Assembly (NCBI GenBank): GCA_021604665.1
Contig: BQJK01000002.1
Coordinates: 496,001 to 560,000 of the forward strand
Reading direction: 5' to 3'
Origin: Rhodomicrobium sp.
GTDB lineage: Bacteria > Pseudomonadota > Alphaproteobacteria > Rhizobiales > HXMU1428-3
DNA: 64,000 nt
Under the pieces are notes generated by a model. That model saw nothing but the letters and a program-made list of their open reading frames with translations. It made no database searches and had not been told where the DNA came from. This document shows positions 53,364 to 63,084 of the stretch, one piece after another (position 1 is the first letter of the stretch; each line of letters opens with the position of its first letter). A program made the translations under genes and the position numbers.

Positions 53364-54521
53364 TCAGACTTTAACCAAAGTAAAATTCTCTAGTTTTTGC
53401 TCCCATATCAACATGGCTTCGCGTATTTCGTCTTGATAAGAGAAGCGGTTATATATTGCGGCAACGCCGCTGATGGTTCCCGACGAATGATTGAGGATAC
53501 GTTCAATAATGTGCGGTTGGACTCGTAGAGATGCGAGGTGGGTTGCGAAGGTGCGGCGCAGGTCGTGAAGCGTCCAGTGATCAATTGGGCATTCATCATC
53601 AAAGCGCCGTTTGCATTTTGAAAAACCCTGGAAGGTACCTTTCGTCCTTCCATATGCCGGATATAGATGATCGTTTAAACGTGGGATGGTTTCAAAAATA
53701 TCCATCATCATGGGGGTTAAAGGAATGGTGTGAATGACACCTGTTTTTGTGAAGTCTTTAGGGAAGGTGAGTGTCTTTTCTTTTTCGTCAATCCAACTCC
53801 ATTTGAGCCCAACTATTTCTGAGCGGCGTTGTCCTGTGAGTAGTAACAAATTCACAAGTGTCCCATAAGGGTGGCCAACCAAGTTTGCCGTTTCCCATAC
53901 CTTGCGAAGCTCATCATCATTTAAATATCGATCGCGACTGTTTCTTTTAGCGGGCATTTTCATGCCTTCGCACGGAGAGTGCTTTATATATCCGCGCTCT
54001 CGTGTCCAGGAAAAGAATTTCCGAATGACACCGAAGGCGTGGTTAGCTTCTGAAGGTGTTTTTAACAGGCGATCGATAGACTTATTAATATGGCTGGTAT
54101 CGATTTCTTCCAGAGACATATTTTTAAATCGGGGACGGAAGTGCTTTCGTAATTGTCTTTCAATTTCTTTAGCCGTGGACGGTCTGTTATTTCGGGCGCA
54201 GTGAACCTTCAAATATTCTTCCATGACATCTTTAAAGAGAAATACTTTTTTAGGTTGAGTTTCCTCGTATTTGTCTAACATGATTTCAGCTAGAATTGTC
54301 TTGGCTTTAGTTCTGGCTTCAGCTAGTGAAATTATTGGGTAACGGCCAATGGTGATGCGCTTCCGCCTGCCATTTATATTGGCTATTAAAAAGAATGATT
54401 TCGTACCTCCATGAGAAACACACACGCCAAAATTTGGCATAGAGTTATCATGGTGAAAATTCTGGCCACTCACCGGAGGGGCCATTTTTCGGATGGATAG
54501 ATCTGTAAGGGCGGTGCTCAT
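53364..54521 (-). CDS. int: Tyrosine recombinase (island integrase)
   Basis: A 385-residue phage-type integrase. The N-terminal arm-binding domain (GRRKRITIGRYPIISLAEARTKA, the DUF4102-like pattern) is followed by a core-binding SAM-like domain. The catalytic domain shows Arg in GQRRSEI, HDLRR, a later His in NHSSG and the nucleophile Tyr in AIYNRFS. It catalyses integration at the tRNA-fMet site 150 bases away. The ATG at 54521 lies within a candidate arm site, suggesting self-regulation. The frame is open to 54578, but the extra part lacks homology. Confidence 0.95.
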   Translation of the reverse strand: MSTALTDLSIRKMAPPVSGQNFHHDNSMPNFGVCVSHGGTKSFFLIANINGRRKRITIGRYPIISLAEARTKAKTILAEIMLDKYEETQPKKVFLFKDVMEEYLKVHCARNNRPSTAKEIERQLRKHFRPRFKNMSLEEIDTSHINKSIDRLLKTPSEANHAFGVIRKFFSWTRERGYIKHSPCEGMKMPAKRNSRDRYLNDDELRKVWETANLVGHPYGTLVNLLLLTGQRRSEIVGLKWSWIDEKEKTLTFPKDFTKTGVIHTIPLTPMMMDIFETIPRLNDHLYPAYGRTKGTFQGFSKCKRRFDDECPIDHWTLHDLRRTFATHLASLRVQPHIIERILNHSSGTISGVAAIYNRFSYQDEIREAMLIWEQKLENFTLVKV

Positions 54522-54539
54522 AAGTGCAGTATAAGTGCA
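54520..54539 (+). promoter_or_regulatory. Candidate integrase arm site, right end
   Basis: ATAAGTGC-AG-TATAAGTG, the counterpart of 24337-24356. It covers the integrase start codon, so binding could also repress int. Confidence 0.45.
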
Positions 54540-54635
54540 GGAAAGTGTGGCGTAAGGAAGGCATGGCATGCTCAGCAATGAGACGCTAAATCCTTGTTTT
54601 TTGCATTTATTACAATACCTTACCTTACTTCATGT

Positions 54636-54654
54636 TCAACTATGAGAAGCTATG
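54636..54654 (+). promoter_or_regulatory. Second tandem motif, right end
   Basis: TCAACTATG-AGA-AGCTATG, the counterpart of 24417-24435, 19 bases before the attR core. Confidence 0.4.
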
Positions 54655-54673
54655 AAAACACCCACTATTACGC

Positions 54674-54719
54674 CTCATAACCTGAAGGTCGTAGGTTCAA
54701 ATCCTACCCCCGCAACCAA
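54674..54719 (+). repeat. attR core
   Basis: Exact 46-base copy of 24226-24271, containing only the anticodon loop to CCA of the tRNA. No tRNA can fold from it. It marks the distal island border. Confidence 0.93.
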
Positions 54720-54897
54720 AATTTCCCAATATTTATAATTACTTCTGGCGCTACGGCCTGACCGGGTCTGGTAGGCACGCAGCCTTTTCTAAAATCGGGC
54801 TTTGATTCAGAACGCGGCTCAATACCGGTAATGTGCCCGAAAGAAATGCCGGAGTAACATACAGCCTCGCCATTGTCGGTATGTTTTTTGAGCTGGT

Positions 54898-55953
54898 TTA
54901 TTCGTGGGGGAAGTGAGTACGGGTTCGGTTTGCGAATGCGACCAGGGACAGCATCACCGGCACCTCTACCAATACGCCGACAACTGTTGTCAGGGCCGCA
55001 CCTGAGTTTAGGCCAAACAGGCTGATCGCCACCGCAACCGCCAGCTCAAAGAAATTTGATGTTCCTATCATCGCGCAGGGGGCAGCGATCTTGAATGGAA
55101 CGCGCATAAACCAAGCGGTGCCATAAGCGATAGCAAAGATGCCATAGGATTGTAGCAGCAGAGGGACTGCGATCAAGACAATTAAAAACGGCTGCGAGAG
55201 GATTACGCCGCCTTGAAAGCCAAAGAGCAGCACAACTGTTGCCAACAGGCCAATGATGGAGAATGGTTTTAAGGTGCTCGTAAAATTGGACACTGCGTCA
55301 ACATTATTGCGGCGCCCCAGAAGCAACTTGCGCGTCACTATGCCGGCGACCAGCGGCACAACAACATAGAGAACAACTGAGAGAACCAGTGTATCCCACG
55401 GCACCGGTATGCTTGTCACGCCGAGTAACAAGGCCACTATCGGGGCATAAGCAAAAACCATGATCAGGTCATTCACGCTGACCTGTACGAGGGTATAGTT
55501 TGGATCCCCTTTTGTGAGCTGCGACCAGACAAATACCATGGCCGTGCAGGGGGCCGCGCCAAGCAGGATCAATCCGGCGATATAAGAATCGGCATCACTG
55601 ACTGACATATAATCTGCAAATAGGTATTTGAAGAATAATACGCCAAGTGCCGCCATGGTAAATGGCTTTATCAACCAATTGACAACCAGGGTGATGAGCA
55701 ATCCCTTTGGTTGATCTTTCACATGGGTGATACTGCTGAAATCAACCTGGATCATCATCGGGTAAACCATCGCCCAGATAAGAACGGCGACAACCAGATT
55801 TACATGAGCGTATTCAAAACTTGCAAGCGTTTCAAAAAGTGCAGGGAACATTTGGCCCAAGAAAATACCAAGACCTATAGATAGAGCCACCCATATTGAA
55901 AGCCATCTTTCAAAGACACCAATTGCAGGGGCATCCATGGTTTTATCTGTCAT
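54898..55953 (-). CDS. acr3: Arsenite efflux pump, ACR3 family
   Basis: A 351-residue membrane protein with ten predicted helices. The key cysteine is in [15 protein letters not shown] (helix IV region), and helix IX has the [14 protein letters not shown] motif; both are characteristic of ACR3 permeases. It exports As(III), driven by the proton-motive force. GAGG lies about 10 bases before the ATG. It is paired with arsR, 9 bases apart. It lies just outside the island, so it belongs to the chromosome or to an older insertion. Confidence 0.94.
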   Translation of the reverse strand: MTDKTMDAPAIGVFERWLSIWVALSIGLGIFLGQMFPALFETLASFEYAHVNLVVAVLIWAMVYPMMIQVDFSSITHVKDQPKGLLITLVVNWLIKPFTMAALGVLFFKYLFADYMSVSDADSYIAGLILLGAAPCTAMVFVWSQLTKGDPNYTLVQVSVNDLIMVFAYAPIVALLLGVTSIPVPWDTLVLSVVLYVVVPLVAGIVTRKLLLGRRNNVDAVSNFTSTLKPFSIIGLLATVVLLFGFQGGVILSQPFLIVLIAVPLLLQSYGIFAIAYGTAWFMRVPFKIAAPCAMIGTSNFFELAVAVAISLFGLNSGAALTTVVGVLVEVPVMLSLVAFANRTRTHFPHE

Positions 55954-55962
55954 AGTTTTTCC

Positions 55963-56295
55963 TCAACACTCGCAAGCGATTTCATCAATGATAGGTTGGC
56001 AAATTTCTGGACTACCGCCGCAACAATCTTCCATCAGGAAGGCAAGAAGACCGCGCACTGCTTCATAATTCGCGAAATAGCGAATGGTGCGCCCTTGCCG
56101 CTCATTACGCACCAGCCCGGCATTCAACAGAACTGTGAGGTTGGCTGACATGGTATTTTGGCGCACTTGTAGTTTTTCGCCTATCTCACCAGACAACGCC
56201 CCATCAACACCGGCTTTTACAAGAAGACGGAATACATCTAATCGCGTTTGCTGGCTTAATGCTGAAAAGGATTTTATAGCTGTTTTATTATCCAT
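55963..56295 (-). CDS. arsR: ArsR-family arsenic repressor
   Basis: A 110-residue winged-helix repressor (FSALSQQTRLDVFRLLVKAG, VRQNTMSANLTVLLNAGLV). As(III) ligands are likely the cysteines in EDCCGGSPEIC and the C-terminal ACEC, rather than the ELCVCDL type of plasmid ArsR. It should leave the DNA when arsenite binds and release acr3. The start codon overlaps an A/T-rich dyad (ATATATCATGAATATT) that may be its own operator. Confidence 0.92.
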   Translation of the reverse strand: MDNKTAIKSFSALSQQTRLDVFRLLVKAGVDGALSGEIGEKLQVRQNTMSANLTVLLNAGLVRNERQGRTIRYFANYEAVRGLLAFLMEDCCGGSPEICQPIIDEIACEC

Positions 56296-56461
56296 ATATC
56301 ATGAATATTTGAATTATCTGCTTGCGTCAATAGTGATCTGGCTGCAAAGCCTTGCCTTGCAACCAGCGCTATCTACGCCATATTTTTTTAAAGAGAGGGC
56401 TTGCTGTCCGGTTAGTTTATCAAGTTCTTTTCGATGATTTTACCTGATTTAAGCGAAATTA

Positions 56462-56806
56462 TTACTCAGCGACTTTCTTTACAAATTCTGACTTCAGCCC
56501 CATCTGACCTATGCCGGGAATTTTACAATCAATATCGTGGTCACCATCTACCAGCCGGATGTTTTTAACTTTGGTGCCGACTTTTACGACCGATGAAGAC
56601 CCTTTGACTTTAAGGTCTTTAATGACCGATATGGTGTCTCCATCTTTCAGCTCTGTGCCATTCGAATCTCGCACAGTTGCAGCATCGCCTGCCACCTCAG
56701 ATGCATCCTTCGCCCATTCATGAGCACATTCAGGACAGATGAGCAGGCCGCCATCTTCATAAACATAGCTGGATTGACATTCCGGGCAGGGGGGCAGCTC
56801 ACTCAT
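56462..56806 (-). CDS. yjdM: PhnA/YjdM zinc-ribbon protein
   Basis: A 114-residue protein: a zinc ribbon ([21 protein letters not shown], residues about 6-26) followed by a PhnA-like beta domain with [25 protein letters not shown] and a KSEFVKK end. The family is small, widespread and of uncertain function; it is not required for phosphonate use despite the old name. The ATG at 56806 matches the family start MSELPPCP. Confidence 0.9.
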   Translation of the reverse strand: MSELPPCPECQSSYVYEDGGLLICPECAHEWAKDASEVAGDAATVRDSNGTELKDGDTISVIKDLKVKGSSSVVKVGTKVKNIRLVDGDHDIDCKIPGIGQMGLKSEFVKKVAE

Positions 56807-57134
56807 TATATGATCTCTCATTTCAGGTTTATCATTGCACGCGACATCACATAACCGCCCGCTGCATTTAGTGTTGATTTAGTTCGGTGAGAGCAGTTTT
56901 AAGCCAGATGCTGCGGCATTCAACCTAATAATTACTTTTTTCCTGATGGCCTGTGCCACCTTCACTTTAGCTCCCACTCGGGAGACATTGAATTATCTGG
57001 AAATCAATCACCATGAGATGCGTCAAATAAAGGTGAGATTTTTTTATTTTGCGGGGGAGGGGAGAGATGAACGCTCATCTGGGCGGGTTTAATGGAGCGA
57101 AAGATGAGCCCCTTACGACTGAGCGAATATAAAA
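56807..57134. other. Intergenic region, yjdM/fasciclin
   Basis: About 330 bases with no gene seen, upstream of yjdM and downstream of the fasciclin gene. Confidence 0.4.
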
Positions 57135-57162
57135 CCCCGCGCACTTTGTCAGGTGCGCGGGG
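57131..57162 (-). terminator. Terminator of the fasciclin gene
   Basis: CCCCGCGCAC at 57135-57144 pairs perfectly with GTGCGCGGGG at 57153-57162 around an 8-base loop. On the minus strand TTTT follows. Confidence 0.88.
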
Positions 57163-57179
57163 GTGGTTTGTGTGATCGT

Positions 57180-57764
57180 TTAGTCTTTTGGAAGCAATAC
57201 GGTGTCGATGACGTGGATAACGCCGTTTGACTGCACAACATCAGCAATAGTGACGGTTGCGACATTGCCGTTTTCGTCTTTAATTTTCAGCTTATCGTTA
57301 TCCATCATTGTGGTGAACATGTCACCGGAGACAGTTTTTACAGGATGCTTATTGTTATCATCCGCTGTCATTTTTGTGATGGCTTTGCTTGACGGGGCTT
57401 TACCTGCCAAAACGTGATAAGTGAGAATTTTTTTCAGCTTCTCTTTATTTTCTGGCTTAAGCAGATTTTCTACTGTGCCCTCTGGCAGTTTATCAAAGGC
57501 GGCGTTCGTTGGTGCAAACACTGTGAACGGACCTTTACCTGAGAGAGTCTCAACCAGGCCGGCAGCTTTTACAGCTGCAACCAGGGTGGTGTGATCTTTA
57601 GAATTTACGGCGTTCTCAATGATATTCTTTGAGGGATACATTGCTGCACCGCCAACCATCACTGTTTGCTCTGCTAGAGCGGGGGTGTTTGAAACGATTG
57701 CAGTTGTGCTTACGCTTGCAATTGCGATCGCTGCAAGGGTCAATACGCTTCTCTTCATTAGCAT
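57180..57764 (-). CDS. Exported fasciclin-domain protein
   Basis: A 194-residue protein. The signal peptide is 1-33 (ending PALA). One fasciclin (FAS1) domain follows: LVAAVKAAGLVETLSGKGPFTVFAPTNAAFDKLP, ILTYHVLAG and NGVIHVIDTVLLP. In bacteria such proteins are secreted and linked to adhesion or unknown roles. The ATG at 57764 with GGAG 7 bases upstream gives a clean signal peptide; the longer frame to 57941 does not. Confidence 0.92.
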   Translation of the reverse strand: MLMKRSVLTLAAIAIASVSTTAIVSNTPALAEQTVMVGGAAMYPSKNIIENAVNSKDHTTLVAAVKAAGLVETLSGKGPFTVFAPTNAAFDKLPEGTVENLLKPENKEKLKKILTYHVLAGKAPSSKAITKMTADDNNKHPVKTVSGDMFTTMMDNDKLKIKDENGNVATVTIADVVQSNGVIHVIDTVLLPKD

Positions 57765-57924
57765 GTGATAACTCCGTAGTTGGTTACTGCTCTTCATGAG
57801 CTCCCCTAAGTTACGGAGGCATCTCTGATTTAGTTTCAAATTAGTAAATATAATTTTTAACCAACTGTATTTATTGTATTTTTTCTTATATTTTTGTGAG
57901 GCTGCCACCATGTACGACTTAATT

Positions 57925-59103
57925 TTATGGGCGCGGCTCATGGATGCCGATGTCTTTTCTGGTCAGGGTGATTGATTTCAAGAGTGCGAAGCAAGGGGTG
58001 CCGGGGGCCAGCTCTAATGCATTTAGAGAGCGGCGGGTGATGCGGGCGAGGATGTCATCTTCTCCGCAGCGGATGGAGACATCGACAATAGGCCCTTGCT
58101 GGTTACCAATGCGCTGAACTATGGCCGGGAGAATGTTTAGAGCGCTGGTTTGTTCCGGGGCTTTTCTGGCGAGGATGATATCTCTGGCGCGAATGCGCAC
58201 TCTCAACTCTGCGCCCAGCGCCGCCTCTATGCGCGGTGCTAATAAAGTGCCACCGCTGAAGGCAAGAGTTGAGAGACCATCTGCTTCATCATGGGAGAGG
58301 AGCTTAGCTTTCAGGAAGGCGCCGGCCTCTTCACGGCCGAGCTGGGGGAAGGCGTCTGGGTCTGCGAGCAGCTGGGCTGCCGGGCCTTGCCGGGTGATGC
58401 GGCCTTTGTTGATGGCGATGATGGTGGTTGCAAGCCGCGCCACTTCTGAGACGGCGTGGCTAACATAGAGCATGGGGATTTCAAGGTCATCTCGCAGGCG
58501 CTCAAGATAGGGCAATAGCTCAGATTTTCGCTGCATGTCCAGCGCGGCGAGGGGTTCATCCAATAGCAGCAAGCCGGGCTTTTTAAAAAGGGCACGGCCA
58601 ATGGCAACGCGCTGCCTCTCACCACCAGAGAGGGCGGCCGGGCGGCGGTCTAATAGCTCATTTAAACCGAGCAGCTCTATCAGGTCTTCTTCATTGAGGG
58701 CTGATTTAAGGGCAGGTGGCTTGTTGATTGAGTGCTTCGTTTGAAAGCGCTGGAACCTTTTGCTGAAGGTCAGGTTCTGGCGGACGGTTAGGTGAGGGAA
58801 AAGCCGGGCTTCCTGAAAGACATAACCAATGTTGCGCTTATGGGCGGGCTGATAGAGGGAGCGGCTTGTATCCAGAATGGTGTTGCCGTTGAGGGTTATG
58901 CGGCCTTCATCTGGTTTTAACAGACCAGCGACTGCGTTTATGACTGTTGTTTTGCCAGCGCCGGAGCGGCCGAAAAGGGCTGTTACGCCGTTTGGGGCTT
59001 CAAAGGCGAGGTCAAGTTCGAAACTTGAGAAGCGATGCCTAATCTTGATCTCCAGCGTTTTATCTTTTTGCAGCATGGCAGAATTTTGCGACATAACCTT
59101 CAC
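57925..59103 (-). CDS. modC: Molybdate ABC transporter ATPase
   Basis: A 392-residue ABC ATPase. Walker A is GRSGAGKT, the signature is LSGGERQRVAIGRAL, Walker B is LLLLDEPLAALD, and a C-terminal TOBE/Mop domain (IRARDIILA ... VDVSIRCGED) senses oxyanion. It powers molybdate uptake by ModAB. The start is GTG at 59103, overlapping the modB stop by 4 bases, or ATG three codons later. Extra residues in the helical domain make it somewhat longer than the usual 350-360. Confidence 0.94.
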   Translation of the reverse strand: MKVMSQNSAMLQKDKTLEIKIRHRFSSFELDLAFEAPNGVTALFGRSGAGKTTVINAVAGLLKPDEGRITLNGNTILDTSRSLYQPAHKRNIGYVFQEARLFPHLTVRQNLTFSKRFQRFQTKHSINKPPALKSALNEEDLIELLGLNELLDRRPAALSGGERQRVAIGRALFKKPGLLLLDEPLAALDMQRKSELLPYLERLRDDLEIPMLYVSHAVSEVARLATTIIAINKGRITRQGPAAQLLADPDAFPQLGREEAGAFLKAKLLSHDEADGLSTLAFSGGTLLAPRIEAALGAELRVRIRARDIILARKAPEQTSALNILPAIVQRIGNQQGPIVDVSIRCGEDDILARITRRSLNALELAPGTPCFALLKSITLTRKDIGIHEPRP

Positions 59104-59795
59104 TGTCCTTTTATGCGGCGCAGTGTGCGGGCGGCGAGAAATTCTGAGACGCAGAGCGCGGCTATTGAGACGATAACCGAGATTATGACCAGGCGAATGG
59201 CAGCGCCATCTCCGCCGGGAGTTTCGAGAAAGGCGAAAATGGCTGAGGGAACGGTGCGGGTTTCACCTGGTATATTGGCAACGAAGGTGATGGTCGCGCC
59301 GAACTCCCCCATGGCTTTTGCAAACGCCAACAAGCTGCCCGCAATGACGCCGGGGAGAATGAGAGGCAGGGTGACTAATGTGAAAGTCCAAAGCTTATTG
59401 GCCCCTAGGGTGGCGGAGGCTTGCTCTAATTTTGGGTCTACGGCTTCTATCGCGAGGCGAATGGCTCGGACCATTAACGGGAAGGCCATGATGGCGGCGG
59501 CCAATACGGCACCTGTCCATTTGAAAGCAAGGGTGATACCGAACCAATTATAAAGGGAGCTGCCGATCATCCCTTGCTTACCAAACAGGATGAGTAATAA
59601 ATAACCGGTGACCACTGGCGGCATGATGAGGGGCAAATGCACCAGCCCATTCAGTAGCCCCTTCCCCCAAAAACGCCCCCTTGCCAGAAGAAGTGCCGTG
59701 AGGATGCCAAATGGCAAAGATAGCAAAGTTGCCCAGAGAGAGACGCGCAGCGATAATGCCAGCGCCATCCATTCCTCTTCTCTCAGCCATTCCAT
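59100..59795 (-). CDS. modB: Molybdate ABC transporter permease
   Basis: A 231-residue inner-membrane permease with five or six helices. The coupling loop EQASATLGANKLWTFTLVTLPLILPG is the EAA motif that docks to ModC. It lies between modA and modC with short spacing; the three are one operon. Confidence 0.94.
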   Translation of the reverse strand: MEWLREEEWMALALSLRVSLWATLLSLPFGILTALLLARGRFWGKGLLNGLVHLPLIMPPVVTGYLLLILFGKQGMIGSSLYNWFGITLAFKWTGAVLAAAIMAFPLMVRAIRLAIEAVDPKLEQASATLGANKLWTFTLVTLPLILPGVIAGSLLAFAKAMGEFGATITFVANIPGETRTVPSAIFAFLETPGGDGAAIRLVIISVIVSIAALCVSEFLAARTLRRIKGQ

Positions 59796-59828
59796 ATGTA
59801 GCTTGCCTCTTTATTCAGTTGGGCAATG

Positions 59829-60776
59829 TTAATTCGGCTTTTGCTGCTCATTGAGGAGAAAACCATGTTTTATGAATATCTCATTGGCCTTGTTAGAGGA
59901 AAGAAATTCCAGAAATTTGGTGGCGTTTGGGATGTTTTTTGCTGGTTCTCTAATTATTGCGGCAGGGTAGGTAATTTGCGGGTGTGAGCTTTGGGGGAAT
60001 TCACCTATTTCGCGGACGTTATCTGTCGCCGCAAGATCTGTTCTATAAACGATGCCATAGCGGGCTTCGCCTTGTGAAACCAGATGGAGCGCGGCGCGCA
60101 CATTTGCGGTCTCTATTATGTTTGGCTTTAGTGCATGCCATTGGCCGAGGGAGATGAGCGCTGCTTTGGCATAAATGCCAGCGGGCACAGCTGCCGTCAG
60201 CGCAACTGCCAGCTTCTCTCCAAACATGTTGAGTGATATAATTTTCAGCTTCTTTGGGCTCAAGGTTTCTGAGCTCCCTGACGAATTAGAGTGGTTTTTC
60301 AGCTCATCACTGACATGGGTGATGAGCACCAATCGGTTATTAAGCAGGTTACGGCGGGTTTGGGGCTGGAGGAGATCTTCGTGCTCTAGATCATCCATCC
60401 ATTGGCTATTTGCTGAGATGAATATGGCTGCCGGAGCCCCTTGCCGAATTTGCCGGGCCAGACGAGAGCTTCCTGCATATGAAAGGCGAAGCTGTTGGCC
60501 TGTTTCACGGCGCCAAATCTCAGAGATTTCATCAAGTGCATTTTTCAAGCTGGCAGCGGCGAAAACCAACAGAGGTTTCGGCGGCTCTGGTTGTGTGGAG
60601 GTCGTTGATTTTTCAGATGCCGGGAGGCTCGATTTTGGCGGCAGCAGTGCGAACAGAATGACGGCTATGATAAGTACAGCGCTGCCCAAAACAGCTCGCC
60701 ACAAATACCCCGCTTTAGGAACCAACAGGACTTGCAGCTGCGATATGAATTTATCCGGTTTGAACATTGTTCCCAT
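59829..60776 (-). CDS. modA: Molybdate-binding periplasmic protein
   Basis: A 315-residue binding protein. Residues 27-46 are a membrane helix that may be an uncleaved anchor. The oxyanion-binding part begins with VFAAASLKNALDEI and includes YAGSSRLARQI, where serines contact molybdate, and YGIVYRTDLAA. It captures molybdate for ModBC. It is longer at the N-terminus than standard ModA, suggesting an anchored form. No ModE gene or clear ModE site is visible nearby. Confidence 0.9.
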   Translation of the reverse strand: MGTMFKPDKFISQLQVLLVPKAGYLWRAVLGSAVLIIAVILFALLPPKSSLPASEKSTTSTQPEPPKPLLVFAAASLKNALDEISEIWRRETGQQLRLSYAGSSRLARQIRQGAPAAIFISANSQWMDDLEHEDLLQPQTRRNLLNNRLVLITHVSDELKNHSNSSGSSETLSPKKLKIISLNMFGEKLAVALTAAVPAGIYAKAALISLGQWHALKPNIIETANVRAALHLVSQGEARYGIVYRTDLAATDNVREIGEFPQSSHPQITYPAAIIREPAKNIPNATKFLEFLSSNKANEIFIKHGFLLNEQQKPN

Positions 60777-61335
60777 AGCTTATCTATCGCCATAACCAGT
60801 TAGAATAACCGCATGATCACCTCTTAAAAGCAATGGTTATTTAAGTTGCGGCTTCCGCTACAAATTGGGGATTGCGGCGTGGTCTCTCACAAAACCTGGC
60901 TAAATTATCTGCTTCCTGAAATTGTTATACACAGGCGGCATCGGGTTTCTTTGAAAAACGCGCCCTTGGCGGTGCGTAGAAAACAGGCAGGCACTGCGAC
61001 AAAAGCGCCTATAGCGCAGCGCAGCACCGCCACTTATGGGCGTATAATTTTCTAGCTAATAAGTTGATGTTACTACTCTTCACATTGTTGTGAGGCACTG
61101 AAATGCTGATATTTTCATATTTTATCCCTGTGCATATTCACTAGGCAGATGGTTGCGAATTGTGCATGCTGCGACAATATATTGAATGCCAATTTTCTCA
61201 ACAAAAACATATTGATAATTTATTTGCAGCCGCTCATTCTGAGACTGCTGATGAGGCCATTTGCTTGGCCATTTGAATGACATATTCAATCTCATTATTG
61301 GGCTTTTGCGACTTTTCTAATAACCACCTTCCCTG
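60777..61335. other. Intergenic region, modA/opgG
   Basis: A 560-base divergent spacer holding both promoters. Short frames here lack ribosome sites. No RNA gene or molybdenum-cofactor riboswitch could be recognised by eye. Confidence 0.4.
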
Positions 61336-63084
61336 ATGTATATTTGGAGCCGACCCTTTCTTATGATGTTTCTGCAACTGCAAAATGATCAGCCATTTTC
61401 CCGTGGTTATGATGAGCCTATTAGTGACAGAGAACAACTGAGGCGCAGTAGCATCATGGGAGGCTCAGCCAGCGGCTGGGCGGCGTTTTATGGGGTTTTA
61501 ATTTGCGCTTTATGCAGCCTGATTATAACGCCGATGACCACAGCAGCCGCTTCCAACTTTTCGCATGAAATTGTGAAATCCCTCGCGGCTGACCTTGCTA
61601 AAAAGCCTTATCAGGATCGCACCTTCAAAATTGAGGGCGCTGAAGAGCCGCTGACCTATGACCAATATAGGGATATCCAATTTGACCCTGGCAAAGCGAT
61701 ATGGAAAGACGCACGCTCTGCATTCCAATTACAGCTTTTTGCGCCGGGCGGCCTTTATAATATGCCTGTTGACCTGCATGTGATTGAGCAGGGCAAGGCC
61801 AGGAAACTGGCGTTTCAGGTTGATAATTTTATTTATGGTCCCTTCATACGAAAAACCCGCCAGAATGTTATGCAGACACTTAGTCTCCATAGGGCCGCAA
61901 ATGATGATTGGGCGGCGGCGGATGATACCCGCAATGATAAAGCTGGCCAGAGACAAAAGAATGGCGCAGCGCATGGCGGCCTTAGCTACACCGGGTTTCG
62001 TGTCCATGGATTTATAAACAGCCGCCAGAACCGGGATGAGTTCGCGGTCTTTCAAGGGGCCAGTTATTTTCGTGCGGTGGGCCGCGGGCAAAGTTATGGG
62101 CTTTCGGCGCGCGGGCTGGCTATTAACATAGCTGAACCGAAAGGTGAGGAGTTTCCTTATTTCAGGGCGTTCTGGATTGAGAAGTCTGGCCGGCTCTCTC
62201 GCACCATTACTGTACATGCGCTTCTGGATAGCCCCTCCCTAACCGGTGCTTACCTTTTTCATATTAAGCCAGGTAAAGACACCGTTGTTGATGTAGAAGC
62301 GACGCTATACCCGCGCGGTGATGTGGAGCATCTTGGCCTCGCCCCTTTAACCAGCATGTTTCAGTTTGGACATGGTAATTCGCGCAGCTTTGATGATTTT
62401 CGCCCTGCCGTTCATGATTCTGAAGGGTTGCTGATTTTGAATGGGAGCGATGAGTGGTTATGGCGGCCCTTGCGCAATCCTAAAAATTTACAGATCAGCT
62501 CGTTCGTTGATGAGAACCCAAAAGGCTTTGGGCTTATCCAACGCAACCGAAATTTTGATAATTACCGCGACCTGGAAGCCAGATATGATAAGCGGCCCAG
62601 CCTATGGATTGAGCCCAGGGGTAATTGGGGCAAAGGCGCAGTGACGCTTTATGAGATCCCAACGGAATCTGAGATTAATGACAATATTGTTGCCATGTGG
62701 AAGCCCGAGAAAAAGCTGACCCTTGGCCAGGCTTATAGCTTTGGCTATCGCATGTATTGGGGCGTTGGTGCCTTGAACCTGCCGCCCAAGGCAAAAGTCG
62801 ATACTTTCATGACGGGAGCCACATTAGATGGCCGCAAGCGTTTCGTGATTGATTTTGTTGGTGGCAGGCTCGGTGTTGAGGCGCTGCCTAAGGTAAGAGC
62901 GAATGTGAGCCGGGGGATACTCTCTGACATTGTTGTGCAACGCAATAGCGTTTCCAACGGTTGGCGTGTGACCTACCTGCTCGACCCCAAGAATGCGGAA
63001 AGCATCGACATTCGTTTGAGCCTTACACAAGGGGAGAAAGACATATCTGAAGTTTTCCTTTACCGCTGGACGAAAGACCAATGA
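61336..63084 (+). CDS. opgG: Periplasmic glucan biosynthesis protein OpgG
   Basis: A 582-residue MdoG/OpgG protein acting in the periplasm on osmoregulated glucans. The domain runs from about residue 75: PYQDRTFKIEG, the conserved YDQYRDIQF, YFRAVGRGQSYGLSARGLAI in the middle, and a C-terminal Ig-like domain. The N-terminus has REQLRRSSIMGG followed by a hydrophobic stretch ending TAAA, which resembles a twin-arginine signal. If that is used, the long start at 61336 or 61363 is right. Another ATG at 61456 would give a Sec-type signal without the arginines. The gene overlaps opgH by 4 bases. Confidence 0.9.
   Translation: MYIWSRPFLMMFLQLQNDQPFSRGYDEPISDREQLRRSSIMGGSASGWAAFYGVLICALCSLIITPMTTAAASNFSHEIVKSLAADLAKKPYQDRTFKIEGAEEPLTYDQYRDIQFDPGKAIWKDARSAFQLQLFAPGGLYNMPVDLHVIEQGKARKLAFQVDNFIYGPFIRKTRQNVMQTLSLHRAANDDWAAADDTRNDKAGQRQKNGAAHGGLSYTGFRVHGFINSRQNRDEFAVFQGASYFRAVGRGQSYGLSARGLAINIAEPKGEEFPYFRAFWIEKSGRLSRTITVHALLDSPSLTGAYLFHIKPGKDTVVDVEATLYPRGDVEHLGLAPLTSMFQFGHGNSRSFDDFRPAVHDSEGLLILNGSDEWLWRPLRNPKNLQISSFVDENPKGFGLIQRNRNFDNYRDLEARYDKRPSLWIEPRGNWGKGAVTLYEIPTESEINDNIVAMWKPEKKLTLGQAYSFGYRMYWGVGALNLPPKAKVDTFMTGATLDGRKRFVIDFVGGRLGVEALPKVRANVSRGILSDIVVQRNSVSNGWRVTYLLDPKNAESIDIRLSLTQGEKDISEVFLYRWTKDQ

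Noticed and set aside
54898-56295. arsR-acr3 as island cargo
   Set aside because: The genes lie outside the attR copy; nothing shows that they moved with the island.
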